The translations under genes were made by a program, and so were the position numbers. Of a DNA stretch of 64,000 nt, positions 7,766-17,075 are shown one piece after another. The DNA is taken from NCBI GenBank assembly GCA_026410415.1, contig JAPMLR010000005.1, positions 1-64,000 on the forward strand, written 5' to 3'. How positions within the stretch are numbered: position 1 is the stretch's first letter; each line of letters begins with the position of its first letter. The notes under the pieces are model-generated. The model saw only the letters and a list, made by a program, of their open reading frames with translations, was not told the origin of the DNA and made no database searches. Source of the DNA: Denitratimonas yunnanensis (SeqCode). GTDB taxonomy: Bacteria; Pseudomonadota; Gammaproteobacteria; Xanthomonadales; Xanthomonadaceae.

Positions 7766-10657
7766 TCAGTCCTCGAAGCCGTCTGCGAAAATGAAATCGT
7801 CGACGGGTCCGGTCTCGGTCGACGGCATCAGGCACCAGCTGTTCAGCGTACCGGTATCTCCGCTGGCGTTGTCGGACACGTTCAGGCGCCAAGTGCCTGC
7901 GAGACTTTCAGTGTCAAAGGCGGAAAGTGCGAAGTTGGGCGTGTAACGCTGGCCGCCGTTGGGGGGGCACGCGGTCTCCACCGGACCCGCAGAGCCTTCG
8001 TCGTCCAGGATCGCATCGATGTTGTCGGCCGAGCAGCCGAAGCTGCTGCTGCTGGTCGTGCCGATCCGATCGATCATCGCGACCGAAGTGCCAGTCTCGA
8101 CGTGCGTCAGGCGGGCAATGATATCGCCGACCCAAGTGTGCGTAATGTTGATCGCGACGTCCAGATCGTCGATGGAGCCTCCGTTGGCGATCACGATTTC
8201 CGAGTTCAGTCCGGCCGGACTACTGTCGGGAATGGGCGCGTTCGGCGTCACGCAGATGATGTTGGCGGTGGTGAAGCTGAAGACCGCCGAGACATCACCG
8301 TCGCCGCAGGCGTTGCTGGCGGTGACGCGCCAGAACAGTTCCGTGTTGTTGGGTAGGGCCGACGCAACCGTATGCGTGGTGCCCGAGACGGTGGCGCTGT
8401 ATACGACGGTGCTGAATGCGCCATCGCTGGCGATCTCGACAAGATACGTCGAAGCCCCTGTTACCGCGCTCCAGTTCAGTGACGGCGAGGTGGATACCCC
8501 AGTTGAGTCATCGGCCGGGCTCAGCAGTGCAGCTGCGGCACTCGGAATCGCGTCCGAGACATCGAAGGCAATACTGTTGGTGCGCACCAAGGGCGGAGCA
8601 CCACCGTCGGAAGCTTCCACGGTCACCTCATACACCCCCGCACTGGCGGTCGGATTCAACTGCAGCTGCAGCTCGGAAACCGCCCCGCCGGGCAAAGGTG
8701 TGACGGGGTTGGGGGTGAACACCGCTGACGGGAACACGCCAGCGTCCAATCCGGGCGTGGTCAGCGTCACCGGGTCGGCGAACCCGCCGGTGGCCGTCAG
8801 GGCCACGTTGATCGGGGGAATCGTACCGCCTGCGCACGCGATGAAGGTGTTCGGTGTGGAGATCATCTGGTAGGACGGACCCGCGCCGGCGTTCTCCACG
8901 CGCCCCACGAACGAGCGCTGGGAGGTCGTGGACGGCGGCGTGATGATGCGATTGTCGGTCCAGGTCATGCCGACTACGGTGTTGTCGGGCGACACCGCCA
9001 GACCGTTGTAATCGCCCCATTCCTGACCGTTGTTGATGTTCTCGGACACCACCGAGGACACGCGGGTCTCCTCGATCCAGCTCGCGCCACCGTCGACCGA
9101 CATCGCGTAGTACCAGTCAGACTTGTTGCGTTGACCCGCGCCTGAGTTGCGGGTGTCCTGCCAGCCAATGTGCACATTGCCCGTCGCGTCGATCTTCATC
9201 CACGGCTGGAAGCGATCGACCGTGGTCTGGTCCAGGGTCGAGTGCGGGGTCGCCGCCACGTTCCAGGTCAAGCCCTGGTCGTCGGAATACACGACCCGAA
9301 TCCACGCATGGCTCGCACTGGCCGACCCGCTGCCGTTGCCCGGGCTTCCGGCCGCCGCGTTTTCATCGGTGAACGCCACGTACACACGACCATCGTAGGG
9401 GCCGCCGGTCATGTCGACGTCGACCACGGCGTAGATGAACACGCGGCGCGACTCCATCGCCGGGATGGCAAAATCGAAGCGTCCATGCAGGTCGTACACC
9501 ATGGAGGCGAGGCCCGCCGTGGCTCCGTTCAGATCGAGCCAAGTGTCGCCGCCATCGTCCGAGCGCAGCAGGCGAATTTCCGCCGAGTTGCTGGTGGTGC
9601 TGGGGTAAACGTAATAGATGCGCCCCTCGCGATCGGTAGCGATGTCGCTGCCGATGCCTCGCTCATCCTGGGCGAAACTGATCGTTGGCGCGAACACAAG
9701 GGGACTGACGCCGCTCACCGGCAGCGCCGAGGAACGGGCGAACTGCATCACGTTACCCTGATGCCAGGTCACGTAGACGCGATCGCGATAGGGGGACGAG
9801 GGCGACTTGTCGACATGGATGAACTCCTTGTCCGACGAAGCCGTGGAGGTGTGCACCGGACCTTGCCAGAGCTGACCGCCGTCAAAGGACCAGTACACCG
9901 TGGAGCACAAGCCGAAGGGACATCCGCTACCGGATTGCCCCAGGGTGGCGGCAAAGGCGATGCTGCCGTCCGAAGTGAACTCGACCGCCGGATCGCAACA
10001 GGTGCCCGGAAGGGCGCCCGAATTGCCCCAAGTCACACCGCCATCGGTCGAATAGGACATGCGCTGCCCGCCCGAACCATTCGAACCGGCAATGACGATG
10101 TTCGGATTCGTCGGGTGGTACTCGATCGTGGTCTCGTTGTTGCTGAGGGTTCCGTCGAAGGGTCCCTGGCCGATGACCACGGCCTTGGCGGAGTCGATGC
10201 CTCGCGCCACGGGATCCGTGGCCCAGCGCTGGGGCTTCACATCGGTGGCTGCGCCGGGTCCGGTGTAGTGATGCTTGCCGCGCTCGGTCAAGTGCAGGAC
10301 GCCGCCCTGCTTGAGGCCGCCGAAGCGGTACTGGAATTCCTTGTCGAACTCTCGCGGGTACAGGTCGTCGACCAGAGGAAAGCCTTGCTCGGCCATCTCG
10401 CGTCGCTTCAGGATTTTGAAGAACACGGGCACACCGGGACGGTAGGCATCGTTGGCCGGGAGAATCGCCAGATCTTCTTTGCGTAGCTCGTAGTTTCGGT
10501 CGTCCCAAGGTCCCAACTTAATCAGCGAGTGGTAGTCGACCCGAGAGTCGACACCGAGGGATTGTTGAGGAACGAAATTCGGATCGGGCTGCGCCTGTGC
10601 CAATCCAATACCCAAAGCCATTGCGGCCAGTGCCGCCCATTTCAATAGCGAAAGCAT
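7766..10657 (-). CDS. Secreted Asp-box (sialidase-like) protein with Ig/FN3 and P domains
   Basis: 963 residues from an ATG with GGGAGG at 4 bp; the longer ORF start is less likely. The signal peptide is MLSLLKWAALAAMALGIGLAQA. Residues about 130-560 hold at least five Asp boxes of a BNR/sialidase-type propeller (SYSTDGGVTWG, SFDGGQLWQ, SDDGGDTWLD, SDDQGLTWN, SVDGGASWIE). Ig-like and FN3-like modules follow, then a proprotein-convertase P domain (HTWVGDIIARLTH, LAGTWRLNVSDNASGDTG). The extreme C-terminus is FIFADGFED, close to the tail of the DGR target at 3196-5316. Probably an extracellular or surface protein; the catalytic residues of true sialidases cannot be confirmed. Confidence 0.85.
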   Translation of the reverse strand: MLSLLKWAALAAMALGIGLAQAQPDPNFVPQQSLGVDSRVDYHSLIKLGPWDDRNYELRKEDLAILPANDAYRPGVPVFFKILKRREMAEQGFPLVDDLYPREFDKEFQYRFGGLKQGGVLHLTERGKHHYTGPGAATDVKPQRWATDPVARGIDSAKAVVIGQGPFDGTLSNNETTIEYHPTNPNIVIAGSNGSGGQRMSYSTDGGVTWGNSGALPGTCCDPAVEFTSDGSIAFAATLGQSGSGCPFGLCSTVYWSFDGGQLWQGPVHTSTASSDKEFIHVDKSPSSPYRDRVYVTWHQGNVMQFARSSALPVSGVSPLVFAPTISFAQDERGIGSDIATDREGRIYYVYPSTTSNSAEIRLLRSDDGGDTWLDLNGATAGLASMVYDLHGRFDFAIPAMESRRVFIYAVVDVDMTGGPYDGRVYVAFTDENAAAGSPGNGSGSASASHAWIRVVYSDDQGLTWNVAATPHSTLDQTTVDRFQPWMKIDATGNVHIGWQDTRNSGAGQRNKSDWYYAMSVDGGASWIEETRVSSVVSENINNGQEWGDYNGLAVSPDNTVVGMTWTDNRIITPPSTTSQRSFVGRVENAGAGPSYQMISTPNTFIACAGGTIPPINVALTATGGFADPVTLTTPGLDAGVFPSAVFTPNPVTPLPGGAVSELQLQLNPTASAGVYEVTVEASDGGAPPLVRTNSIAFDVSDAIPSAAAALLSPADDSTGVSTSPSLNWSAVTGASTYLVEIASDGAFSTVVYSATVSGTTHTVASALPNNTELFWRVTASNACGDGDVSAVFSFTTANIICVTPNAPIPDSSPAGLNSEIVIANGGSIDDLDVAINITHTWVGDIIARLTHVETGTSVAMIDRIGTTSSSSFGCSADNIDAILDDEGSAGPVETACPPNGGQRYTPNFALSAFDTESLAGTWRLNVSDNASGDTGTLNSWCLMPSTETGPVDDFIFADGFED

Positions 10658-11209
10658 GTCCCCTCCCTTTACCTGATTAAAGTGTTTCGTGGTAGTTTCG
10701 GGTACTTGCACTCAACTGAGCAGTCATCGACGACGTCGCACGCCGTGCCGAGCCGATGTCGCTGACCTGCTCCTGATCGATCCAGGTGCACGTCGGTCAA
10801 TGACTTTGCCGACACTGGGGGGATCTGGTGGCCTCCACACGAAGCACATCGACGCATGCCTGCTTCATGAGGCAGCTGATTGCGCGTGCGACGCTGGATC
10901 AACGATTCGCCCACCAAATCTAGCGTGTTACGCCCGCACGTACTCCTCGTGAAGTACCACAATCGCCCCAACTCCCCGCAGCCGGAGCCTCGTTTCTGGG
11001 GCGACCGAGACTGCCCGTCCCGATAGCACCCAGTGGTCGACTCTAGCATGGAATATCGACGGTAACGGAATGCACCGCGCAGCCTGAATCCGACGTCTTT
11101 GTGGACTTCCTGCGTGGTCCAGGCAGCATCGAGGCATCGCACCGGAAGGCTTGCCCGGTGCGATCCGGGGACGGAACGGCGTGCCAGCCGTCGGAAGGCA
11201 TGGATCCGC
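10658..11209. other. Intergenic region without a recognisable gene
   Basis: About 550 bp between the start of the Asp-box gene and the broken GGDEF gene. It should contain the promoter of the minus-strand Asp-box gene. ORFs here are short and lack motifs, and the part nearest the GGDEF remnant may be its decayed 3' end. Confidence 0.4.
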
Positions 11210-11597
11210 TGGATCGCGGTGTTCTGCCGAATGGGTGGCAGTGACGAGTTCGTTGGCCAGCGCGGTGGCGGTGTCGTGGTCGCAGCCGGGCAGCAGCGCG
11301 GCAAATTCCTCGCCGCCGTAGCGCGGCCAAGCGTCCGCCGTCGCCTACCCGCGTGGCGATGATCGATGCCACTTGAGCCAGCGCTGCATCACCGGCGAGG
11401 TGGCCGTGGGCGTCGTTGTAAGCCTTGAACTCGTCCACGTCGACCAGCAATACCGCCAGCGCCTCATCGTTCTCGGCCTGATGTTGCCAAGCTTCCAGCA
11501 GGCGCTGGTTGAATTCACGCCGGTTGACGATGCCGGTCAGCGCATCCTGCGAGGCAAACCGCTTAACCGGGTGTCCGTGAAACGGGGGCAGGATCAC
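11210..11597 (-). pseudogene. Frameshifted GGDEF domain remnant
   Basis: One frame reads QDALTGIVNRREFNQRLLEA, LLVDVDEFKAYNDAHGHLAGD and VASIIATRVGDGGRL, which is the first half of a diguanylate cyclase domain. At about 11315-11330 the homology moves to another frame, which reads RYGGEEFAALLPGCDHDTAT with the GGEEF catalytic loop. No recognisable sensor domain precedes it and the normal C-terminal part is not found, so this is a decayed fragment. An assembly error could explain the frameshift but not the missing ends. Confidence 0.78.
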
Positions 11598-11822
11598 CGC
11601 CCCCGGTCTGTGACGGGTGGTTTTCCAGCGTTGTCAGGGAAGCCCGGTATGCACGCTACGTCGCGGGCGACGAAGAGCAGGTCGCTGGCGGTGGCATCGG
11701 GCTGGCCGATGCTGCCCGAGATGGCGAAGCGTCGATCGGCAGACTCCGATCTGCTTCAACCTTTATCGATGCTGTGCCAGTGGCCGGAGTGCTGCGCGGC
11801 CGCTGCGAACGGAATCAGCCGC

Positions 11823-12470
11823 CTAGCGTGCGAGGCCCTGGCGCCAGGCCCAGACCGCCGCCTGGGTGCGATCGGACAGGCCCAGTTTGCCCAGTACGTT
11901 GCCGACATGCGTCTTCACCGTGGCCTCGCCGATCTGCAGGCGTTCGGTGATCTCGGTGTTGGACAGGCCTTCGGCCAGCAGCAGCAGCACTTCGCGCTCG
12001 CGCGCACTGAGCGCGGCGACGGCGGAGGTCGTGAATTCGTTGCGGCTGCGCGGCTGCGGTGCGCTCGCGCCCAGGCGAGGGTGCAGCACGCGTTCGCCGC
12101 GCGCGACCCGCCACAGGCTGTCGAGCAGTTCGGCGCCGCCGATTTCCTTCAACTGGTAGCCGGACGCGCCGGCATCGAAAGCGAGCTGCACCTCGTCGAG
12201 ACCGAGGCTCGATGTCAGCACCAGCACTTGCGTGCGAGGGCTGACGCTGCGGATCCGGCGCGTGGCCTGGATGCCGTCCTCGTCGGGCAGGACCAGATCA
12301 ACCAGGGCGACATCGGGCTGGCAGCGCAGGGCCTGTTCGGCTGCCTGGCGCGTGCTGTCGGCCTCGGCGCAGACTTCGATGCCCGGCTGCAGTTCCAGAT
12401 AGGCGCGCAGGCCCTGCCGCACCACGGCGTGGTCATCGACCAGAAGCACTTTCAGCGAGGTTGCACTCAT
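11823..12470 (-). CDS. LuxR/NarL-family response regulator
   Basis: 215 residues beginning MSATSLKVLLVDDHAV. A receiver domain spans residues 7-120, with the acidic pocket VDD and phospho-acceptor Asp58 in ALVDLVLPDEDG; Lys follows in GYQLKEI. The C-terminal LuxR-type helix-turn-helix reads LSAREREVLLLLAEGLSNTEITERL then ATVKTHVGNVLGKLGL. The start overlaps the kinase stop by ATGA, so the two are translationally coupled and form one two-component system. The target may include the divergent TonB receptor at 14007, judging only by position. Confidence 0.95.
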   Translation of the reverse strand: MSATSLKVLLVDDHAVVRQGLRAYLELQPGIEVCAEADSTRQAAEQALRCQPDVALVDLVLPDEDGIQATRRIRSVSPRTQVLVLTSSLGLDEVQLAFDAGASGYQLKEIGGAELLDSLWRVARGERVLHPRLGASAPQPRSRNEFTTSAVAALSAREREVLLLLAEGLSNTEITERLQIGEATVKTHVGNVLGKLGLSDRTQAAVWAWRQGLAR

Positions 12471-13822
12471 GGCGTCGAACCCCGCTGCGGGAACACCAGC
12501 AGCAGCCGCGTGCCGCCTTCGGCCCCGCTGCTTACTTCGAAGCGTGCAGCGATCGAGCGCGCCCGTTCGCGCATGTTGTTCATGCCCATGCCATCCCGGC
12601 TGGCCGCACCGAGTCCGCGGCCGTCGTCCTCGACGCTCAAGGCCCATCCTTCCGGCTGCACCGACAGTTGCACGCGCACATGATGCGCAGCTGCGTGTCG
12701 CCAGACATTGCTGAGCGCCTCGTCGTAGACGCGCAGCACGGCATCGGCGATGTCCGCCGGCACCGCAGCCGCCTCGGGCAGGTGTGCCTCGCCGACGAGT
12801 CCGCTGCGCCGCGTGAAGTCGTCCAGTCGCGAGGACAACGCCGGCACCAGGTCCATCGCTGCCGCGCGCGTCGCCGCATCGGCGGCTTCGCCGCGCATGT
12901 CCTGAAGCAACTCGGCCAGTTCGTGCTGGATCTCGGCCATCAGGTCCTGCGCTTCCTGCAGGCGCTGCTGGCGCGCGGCTTCGCTGGCACTGTCGCGCGC
13001 CGCGGACAGCTGCAAGGACAGCGCGAAGGCCTTCTGCTTGACGGTGTCGTGCAGGTCGCGCGCCAGCCGCTGGCGTTCCTCCAGGCTGGCCAGGCGCGCA
13101 CGGGCGCCGACCAGCGCCTGCACATCCGCGGTCATGCGATCCAGCGCCTGCGCCAGACGACCCAGCTCATCGCTGCTGCGATCGGCCAGCACCACGCTGA
13201 AGTCGCCGCGCGCCCAGGCGCCCGCCGCTTCCGCCATGCGCGAGACACGGCCCAGCACACGCCAGCGCAGGAACCAGGCCGAGCCCAGCAGGAAGATGAC
13301 CAGATAGGCGACCGCCAATCGCCATTCGAAACTCACCGCTTCCAGCGACAACCGCCACGGTGTCGGCACGGCCAGATCGACATCGAGCCGCAACGGTGCG
13401 CGCCCGGCACGTTCGGGCAAGGGCATCGACCAGGCGCGGTGCAGCCAGTCCGGTGCTTCCTGCCGCGGTGCGTCGGCAGCGACAAGCTCGCCGGCATCGG
13501 TGCGCAGTCGCGCCTCGAACGGATGCGGCGTCAGCTCCAGCAACACGAAGGCGGCCGAGGTGCCGAGGCTTTCGCGCGGTCTTTCAAGCCGCAGCACCAA
13601 GTGCTGCAATCGCAGCTTCAGTTCTTCGGGGCGCGCACCGGCAGCCAACGCCTCGTCGAGTGCGGCGGCCTCACGCTGCAGCAGCGCCTCGACGCGACCG
13701 TCGCCCAGCTGCAGCAGCATGTTCTCGAACTTCCATCCGAATACCGCGCGTTCGATCAGCAGCAGCGCCGGTAGCGACAGCAGTATGTAGAACACAGCCA
13801 GCTGCAGACGAAGACCTTTCAC
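12467..13822 (-). CDS. Sensor histidine kinase of the NarX/DesK type (HisKA_3)
   Basis: 451 residues from a GTG at 13822 with GGAAC just upstream; an upstream start at 13936 is possible but adds an unlikely N-terminus. TM1 (residues 7-24) and TM2 (LAVAYLVIFLLGSAWFL, about 169-185) enclose a sensor domain of about 140 residues with no known fold. A HAMP-like linker follows, then the HisKA_3 dimerisation helix with His258 in LARDLHDTVKQ, and a HATPase_c domain with DEALSNVWRHA and EDDGRGLG. It would autophosphorylate and pass phosphate to the regulator encoded immediately downstream. The signal is unknown. Confidence 0.92.
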   Translation of the reverse strand: MKGLRLQLAVFYILLSLPALLLIERAVFGWKFENMLLQLGDGRVEALLQREAAALDEALAAGARPEELKLRLQHLVLRLERPRESLGTSAAFVLLELTPHPFEARLRTDAGELVAADAPRQEAPDWLHRAWSMPLPERAGRAPLRLDVDLAVPTPWRLSLEAVSFEWRLAVAYLVIFLLGSAWFLRWRVLGRVSRMAEAAGAWARGDFSVVLADRSSDELGRLAQALDRMTADVQALVGARARLASLEERQRLARDLHDTVKQKAFALSLQLSAARDSASEAARQQRLQEAQDLMAEIQHELAELLQDMRGEAADAATRAAAMDLVPALSSRLDDFTRRSGLVGEAHLPEAAAVPADIADAVLRVYDEALSNVWRHAAAHHVRVQLSVQPEGWALSVEDDGRGLGAASRDGMGMNNMRERARSIAARFEVSSGAEGGTRLLLVFPQRGSTP

Positions 13823-14006
13823 ACCCGTTCCGACATCCCGGTAGTCGCCACACCCGATGTGCAGCACCGTCCAGCATAGCCCGAGCGGGCATCGCCGCAA
13901 CAACCGGCAGCCAACGCCATCCGCCGTGCAAATCATCCTTGAGGCGGATGTCAGGTACGGATCGCACTTCTAGACTCCTCGGTCGTTTACCCAGAGTGTC
14001 TGGACC

Positions 14007-15938
14007 ATGCGCCTGAAACCCTTGCCCCACGCCCTGCTCGCCGCCCACGCCCTGCTCGCTCTGCCCCTGCTGAGTCAGGCATCTGCCGACACATCCACGG
14101 ATGTCAGCATCGACGGCGGCATTCCCAGCCGCTACGAAAGCCAGAAACTAGACGGCATCGAGGTCGTCGCACGCGGCACGGCATCGGATGTCCCCGACAC
14201 GCTCAGCACCGATCTGATCAGCTGGCGCGACACGCCCGGCGCGCCGGGCGACGTGCAGGATCTGCTGGTGCGCATTCCCGGCGTCGGTGCCACCGGCCAG
14301 AACGGTGCCTTCGAAACCTTCTCGATCCGCGGCAGCGGCGCCAACGGCATCCTCGTGCTGCTCGGCGGCATGCCGATCACCGCGCAACGCCGTGCTGGCG
14401 TACCGATCTCCTTCATCGACCCGGCCCTGCTGGGCGCGCTCAGCGTGACCCGCGGTCCGTCTACCGTGCACTTCGGCCCAGGTGCGCTGGGCGGCGCGAT
14501 CTCGATCGAACCGCACTGGTTCGACGGCAGCGAGTTCACCGCGGGTTATGCCGATGCCGGCGACGAAACCCTGCTGATGGCTGGCCATGGTAACGAGTCG
14601 TTCTCGATCGGCGTGGCGCGCCGCCGCGCGGGTGATGGCCAAGCCGCCGACGGCACGCCGCTGAACACCAGTTACCGTCGTGACAGCGCCAGCCTGCAGT
14701 GGCAGCGCGCCTTCGGCGACTTCCAGTTCGACGCCTCCCTGCTGCCGTCGCGCACGACCGATATCGGCAAGTCCAACAGCCGCTTCCCGCAGCGTGACTC
14801 CACCTATCCCGAAGACCGCCACACCCTCGCCAGCCTGCATCTGAGCCATGCGGGCGGATTCGACCTGCGCGTGTCTGGCCACGACCAGTCGCTGCTGACC
14901 TGGAACCAGCGTCCCGGCTCGCCGGACACCTGGGCGTACATCGAAAGCACCGATTACGGCCTGACCGCACAGCACACCTGGCAGGCCGACGCATTCGCGT
15001 TCAATGCTGGGATCGAGTATCTCGGCCGCCGCGACGTCACCGGCTACGACGCGCGGGAAACGCCGTCCAATCGCACCTACAGTCTGCACGATGCCAGCGA
15101 GAACCTGTGGTCGGCCTTCGCCATCGCCGACTGGCAACTCGACGACAGGCTGAAGGTGGAGGCCGGCGCGCGTGCCAGCCGCGTCAGCCAGTCGCTGAGC
15201 GGCGCGAGCTCCAGCAGTTCCGACACCGCCTTCAATCTCGGTGCGGTCTGGAATCTGGATTCGATGCAGCGGCTCAGCCTGAACCTCGCCTCCGGCTATC
15301 GCTTCCCGACCCTGGAAGAACGCTTCTTCAGCGGCGTCACCCCGCAGGGCGAAATCGTCGGCAATCCGAACCTGGGCTCGGAGCACTCGCTCGGAATCGA
15401 CATCGGTTACGGCATCAGGCTGGGTCGCTGGAAGGTTCAGGCCAACCTGTGGCGCACCGATGTCGACGACCTGATCCAGCTCTACGAGCTCGCACCCGGC
15501 GTCAACGGCTACACCAACATCGGCGAGGCACAGCTGCATGGCTTCGAGCTCAGCGTCGGCCTGCAGGCCACCGAGGCGCTGCAGCTGTCTGCCAGCGCCG
15601 CCATCGTCCGCAGCAAGAACGAACTGACCGGCGATCCCTTGTATGGCGCGCCGCCGGTCACCTGGACCTTCGACGCACGCCATGCGCTGGGCCCGGGCTC
15701 ACTGGGCCTGCTCTACCAGCACCGCGCACGCATGGATCGCCCCGGCTTCGAGGAAGTCGAGCGTGCATCGGTGGACCTGGTCGACCTCGACTACAAGCTG
15801 CCGCTGGGCAAGCACTGGAACCTGCAGCTGTACGCCCGCAACGCGCTGGACAAGACCTATTTCGCGACGCCCGACGAGCTGTCGGCGCTGGCCCCCGAGC
15901 GCAGCATCGGATTCAGCCTGCGCTGGTCCACCTACTGA
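14007..15938 (+). CDS. TonB-dependent outer membrane receptor
   Basis: 643 residues. Signal peptide to about residue 27 (ALLALPLLSQASA), a TonB-box-like segment (DGIEVVARG), then a plug domain (VQDLLVRIPGVGATGQNG, FSIRGSGANGILVLLGGMP, VTRGPSTVHFGPGALGGAISI). The barrel ends with a terminal Tyr (SLRWSTY). The small size and plug sequence fit siderophore, haem or vitamin receptors, but the substrate cannot be read and no Fur box was recognised upstream. It diverges from the two-component system at 11823-13822. Confidence 0.92.
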   Translation: MRLKPLPHALLAAHALLALPLLSQASADTSTDVSIDGGIPSRYESQKLDGIEVVARGTASDVPDTLSTDLISWRDTPGAPGDVQDLLVRIPGVGATGQNGAFETFSIRGSGANGILVLLGGMPITAQRRAGVPISFIDPALLGALSVTRGPSTVHFGPGALGGAISIEPHWFDGSEFTAGYADAGDETLLMAGHGNESFSIGVARRRAGDGQAADGTPLNTSYRRDSASLQWQRAFGDFQFDASLLPSRTTDIGKSNSRFPQRDSTYPEDRHTLASLHLSHAGGFDLRVSGHDQSLLTWNQRPGSPDTWAYIESTDYGLTAQHTWQADAFAFNAGIEYLGRRDVTGYDARETPSNRTYSLHDASENLWSAFAIADWQLDDRLKVEAGARASRVSQSLSGASSSSSDTAFNLGAVWNLDSMQRLSLNLASGYRFPTLEERFFSGVTPQGEIVGNPNLGSEHSLGIDIGYGIRLGRWKVQANLWRTDVDDLIQLYELAPGVNGYTNIGEAQLHGFELSVGLQATEALQLSASAAIVRSKNELTGDPLYGAPPVTWTFDARHALGPGSLGLLYQHRARMDRPGFEEVERASVDLVDLDYKLPLGKHWNLQLYARNALDKTYFATPDELSALAPERSIGFSLRWSTY

Positions 15939-16301
15939 GTCGAAACGCCGGCGCCTGCCAGGCACAGGGCAGGCGCCATGGAGCCTGCCTAGCCCGGAAA
16001 TTGCATGAGATAGAAGTGGCGACGGCGTGATTTTCCTTTCGATTCAGTCATCTATGCTGAGGGAGAGGAGTCGTGCCGTCACGACAGAGTGTGCCGGGCA
16101 ATTCGAGCTGTTTGGGAAGGTTGTCGGAACGCCACCACTCGGGCAGGTGGTGCAGCCACCAGCGAGGTCGTGTGGCTTGATCCGGATCATCGATTTCTCC
16201 CGAAGCAGTCGTCACGCTCACCGTGTGGCGGTGGCGCGCGCCGCGGCGTCGCCGGTGCATGGCGCAGCCACGCCCCGACAGATCACTACCAAGGAGTTCC
16301 C
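15939..16301. other. Intergenic region containing an FNR/Dnr-like site
   Basis: 363 bp between the TonB receptor and the small Cys-rich gene. It holds no convincing ORF; its main feature is the FNR/Dnr-type palindrome at 16177-16190, upstream of the next operon. Confidence 0.5.
16177..16190 (+). promoter_or_regulatory. Putative FNR/Dnr-type box
   Basis: TTGAT CCGG ATCAT matches the FNR-family consensus TTGAT-N4-ATCAA at 9 of 10 positions. Its centre is about 118 bp before the ATG at 16302, so a class II start site would fall near 16225. This predicts induction of the two small genes by low oxygen or nitric oxide. Confidence 0.5.
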
Positions 16302-16541
16302 ATGCAGTACGTCATCACCTTGCCGTCCGAGCCGTCGGATCCCCGTCGCTTCGCCGAGTTGATCGTGGCCGAGGATCCGGGCGCCGTGCTCGATCAGGTG
16401 CCGGGCGCGCCGGCGATCCGGTTGTCGACCTGCCTGTCGCATGGCGAGCTGCACGGTCTGGCGGGCGCGGCGGGCATGAATATCGGCACCGAGTCGATCA
16501 AGCTGCTGCCTTCCGATTGCTGCGGCGGCTGCAGTGGCTGA
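16302..16541 (+). CDS. Small protein with C-terminal CCGGC motif
   Basis: 79 residues from an ATG with AAGGAG 6 bp upstream, a strong ribosome site. No transmembrane segment or signal peptide is visible. Most of it is a compact alpha/beta-looking sequence (MQYVITLPSEP, FAELIVAEDPGAVLDQV), and the end is PSDCCGGCSG. Together with Cys44 this gives four cysteines that could bind a metal or take part in thiol chemistry. The family is not recognised. The gene overlaps the DUF6522-like gene by 8 bp, so both are made together, probably under the FNR-like site. Confidence 0.72.
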   Translation: MQYVITLPSEPSDPRRFAELIVAEDPGAVLDQVPGAPAIRLSTCLSHGELHGLAGAAGMNIGTESIKLLPSDCCGGCSG

Positions 16542-16782
16542 TCCGCTGGCGCCGCAACCGCTGCCGGAGATCGAGGTCGATCCGGCGGCCGTGGCGCAGG
16601 CGCTCGGTCTGTCGCTCCGTGTGTTCCAGCAGCTGATGGACAGCGGGCGCATCCGCACTCTCTCCGAGCGCGGCACCGGCGCCGAGTTCGGTCAATACCG
16701 GCTGAGCTTCTGGCACGGCGAGCGCCGCTATCGCATCGTCACCGATGCAGCGGGGCACGTGCTGTCGCGCGAGGCGCGCTGA
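16534..16782 (+). CDS. DUF6522-like small protein
   Basis: 82 residues from a GTG that overlaps the upstream gene by 8 bp. The pattern VDPAAVAQALGLSLRVFQQLMDSGRI, SERGTGAEFGQYRLSFWHG, RRYRIVTDAAGHVL resembles DUF6522 proteins, small cytosolic proteins of unknown function. I made this family match by eye and have not tested it. Coupling to the Cys-rich protein and the FNR-like box suggests a role in low-oxygen or nitrogen-oxide conditions. Confidence 0.65.
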   Translation: MADPLAPQPLPEIEVDPAAVAQALGLSLRVFQQLMDSGRIRTLSERGTGAEFGQYRLSFWHGERRYRIVTDAAGHVLSREAR

Positions 16783-17075
16783 GCGGGCACGGTGTTGTGG
16801 ACTACCGTGCGTTGTGCTCGCGTTTGATGCAGTCAGTGCATCACCCGGAGGGGGTGGGATCGATTCCGGCATCGGCGAAGCGGTGCCGAGTGTGCGTGAA
16901 GCTGTTGTTCGCGGGTGAGGCCGGAAAGCATCCAGCAACAGATCAATCTGCCACTTTCATGCAAGGCTCCAAACGACATGACCGTGTCAACGAAGGGAGG
17001 TGGCAGCCGTGTTTGCGCAGCAACAGCGGTGGAGCCAATCTCGATGCGGTTGCGTAGCGGGCAAAACGCTCTGTG
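16783..17075. other. Intergenic region between convergent genes
   Basis: 293 bp with no convincing gene. A 7-bp stem (16787-16793 with 16804-16810) directly after the DUF6522-like stop could act as a weak terminator. Confidence 0.4.

Noticed and set aside
11600..11822. Possible second GGDEF fragment between the broken cyclase and the response regulator
   Set aside because: A minus-strand stretch around RRFAISGSIGQPDATASDLL is faintly like a GGDEF C-terminus, but it is too short and out of order to support a call.
16797..17057. An 86-codon ORF between the DUF6522-like gene and the hydrolase
   Set aside because: No ribosome site, no motif and unusual composition; probably non-coding.
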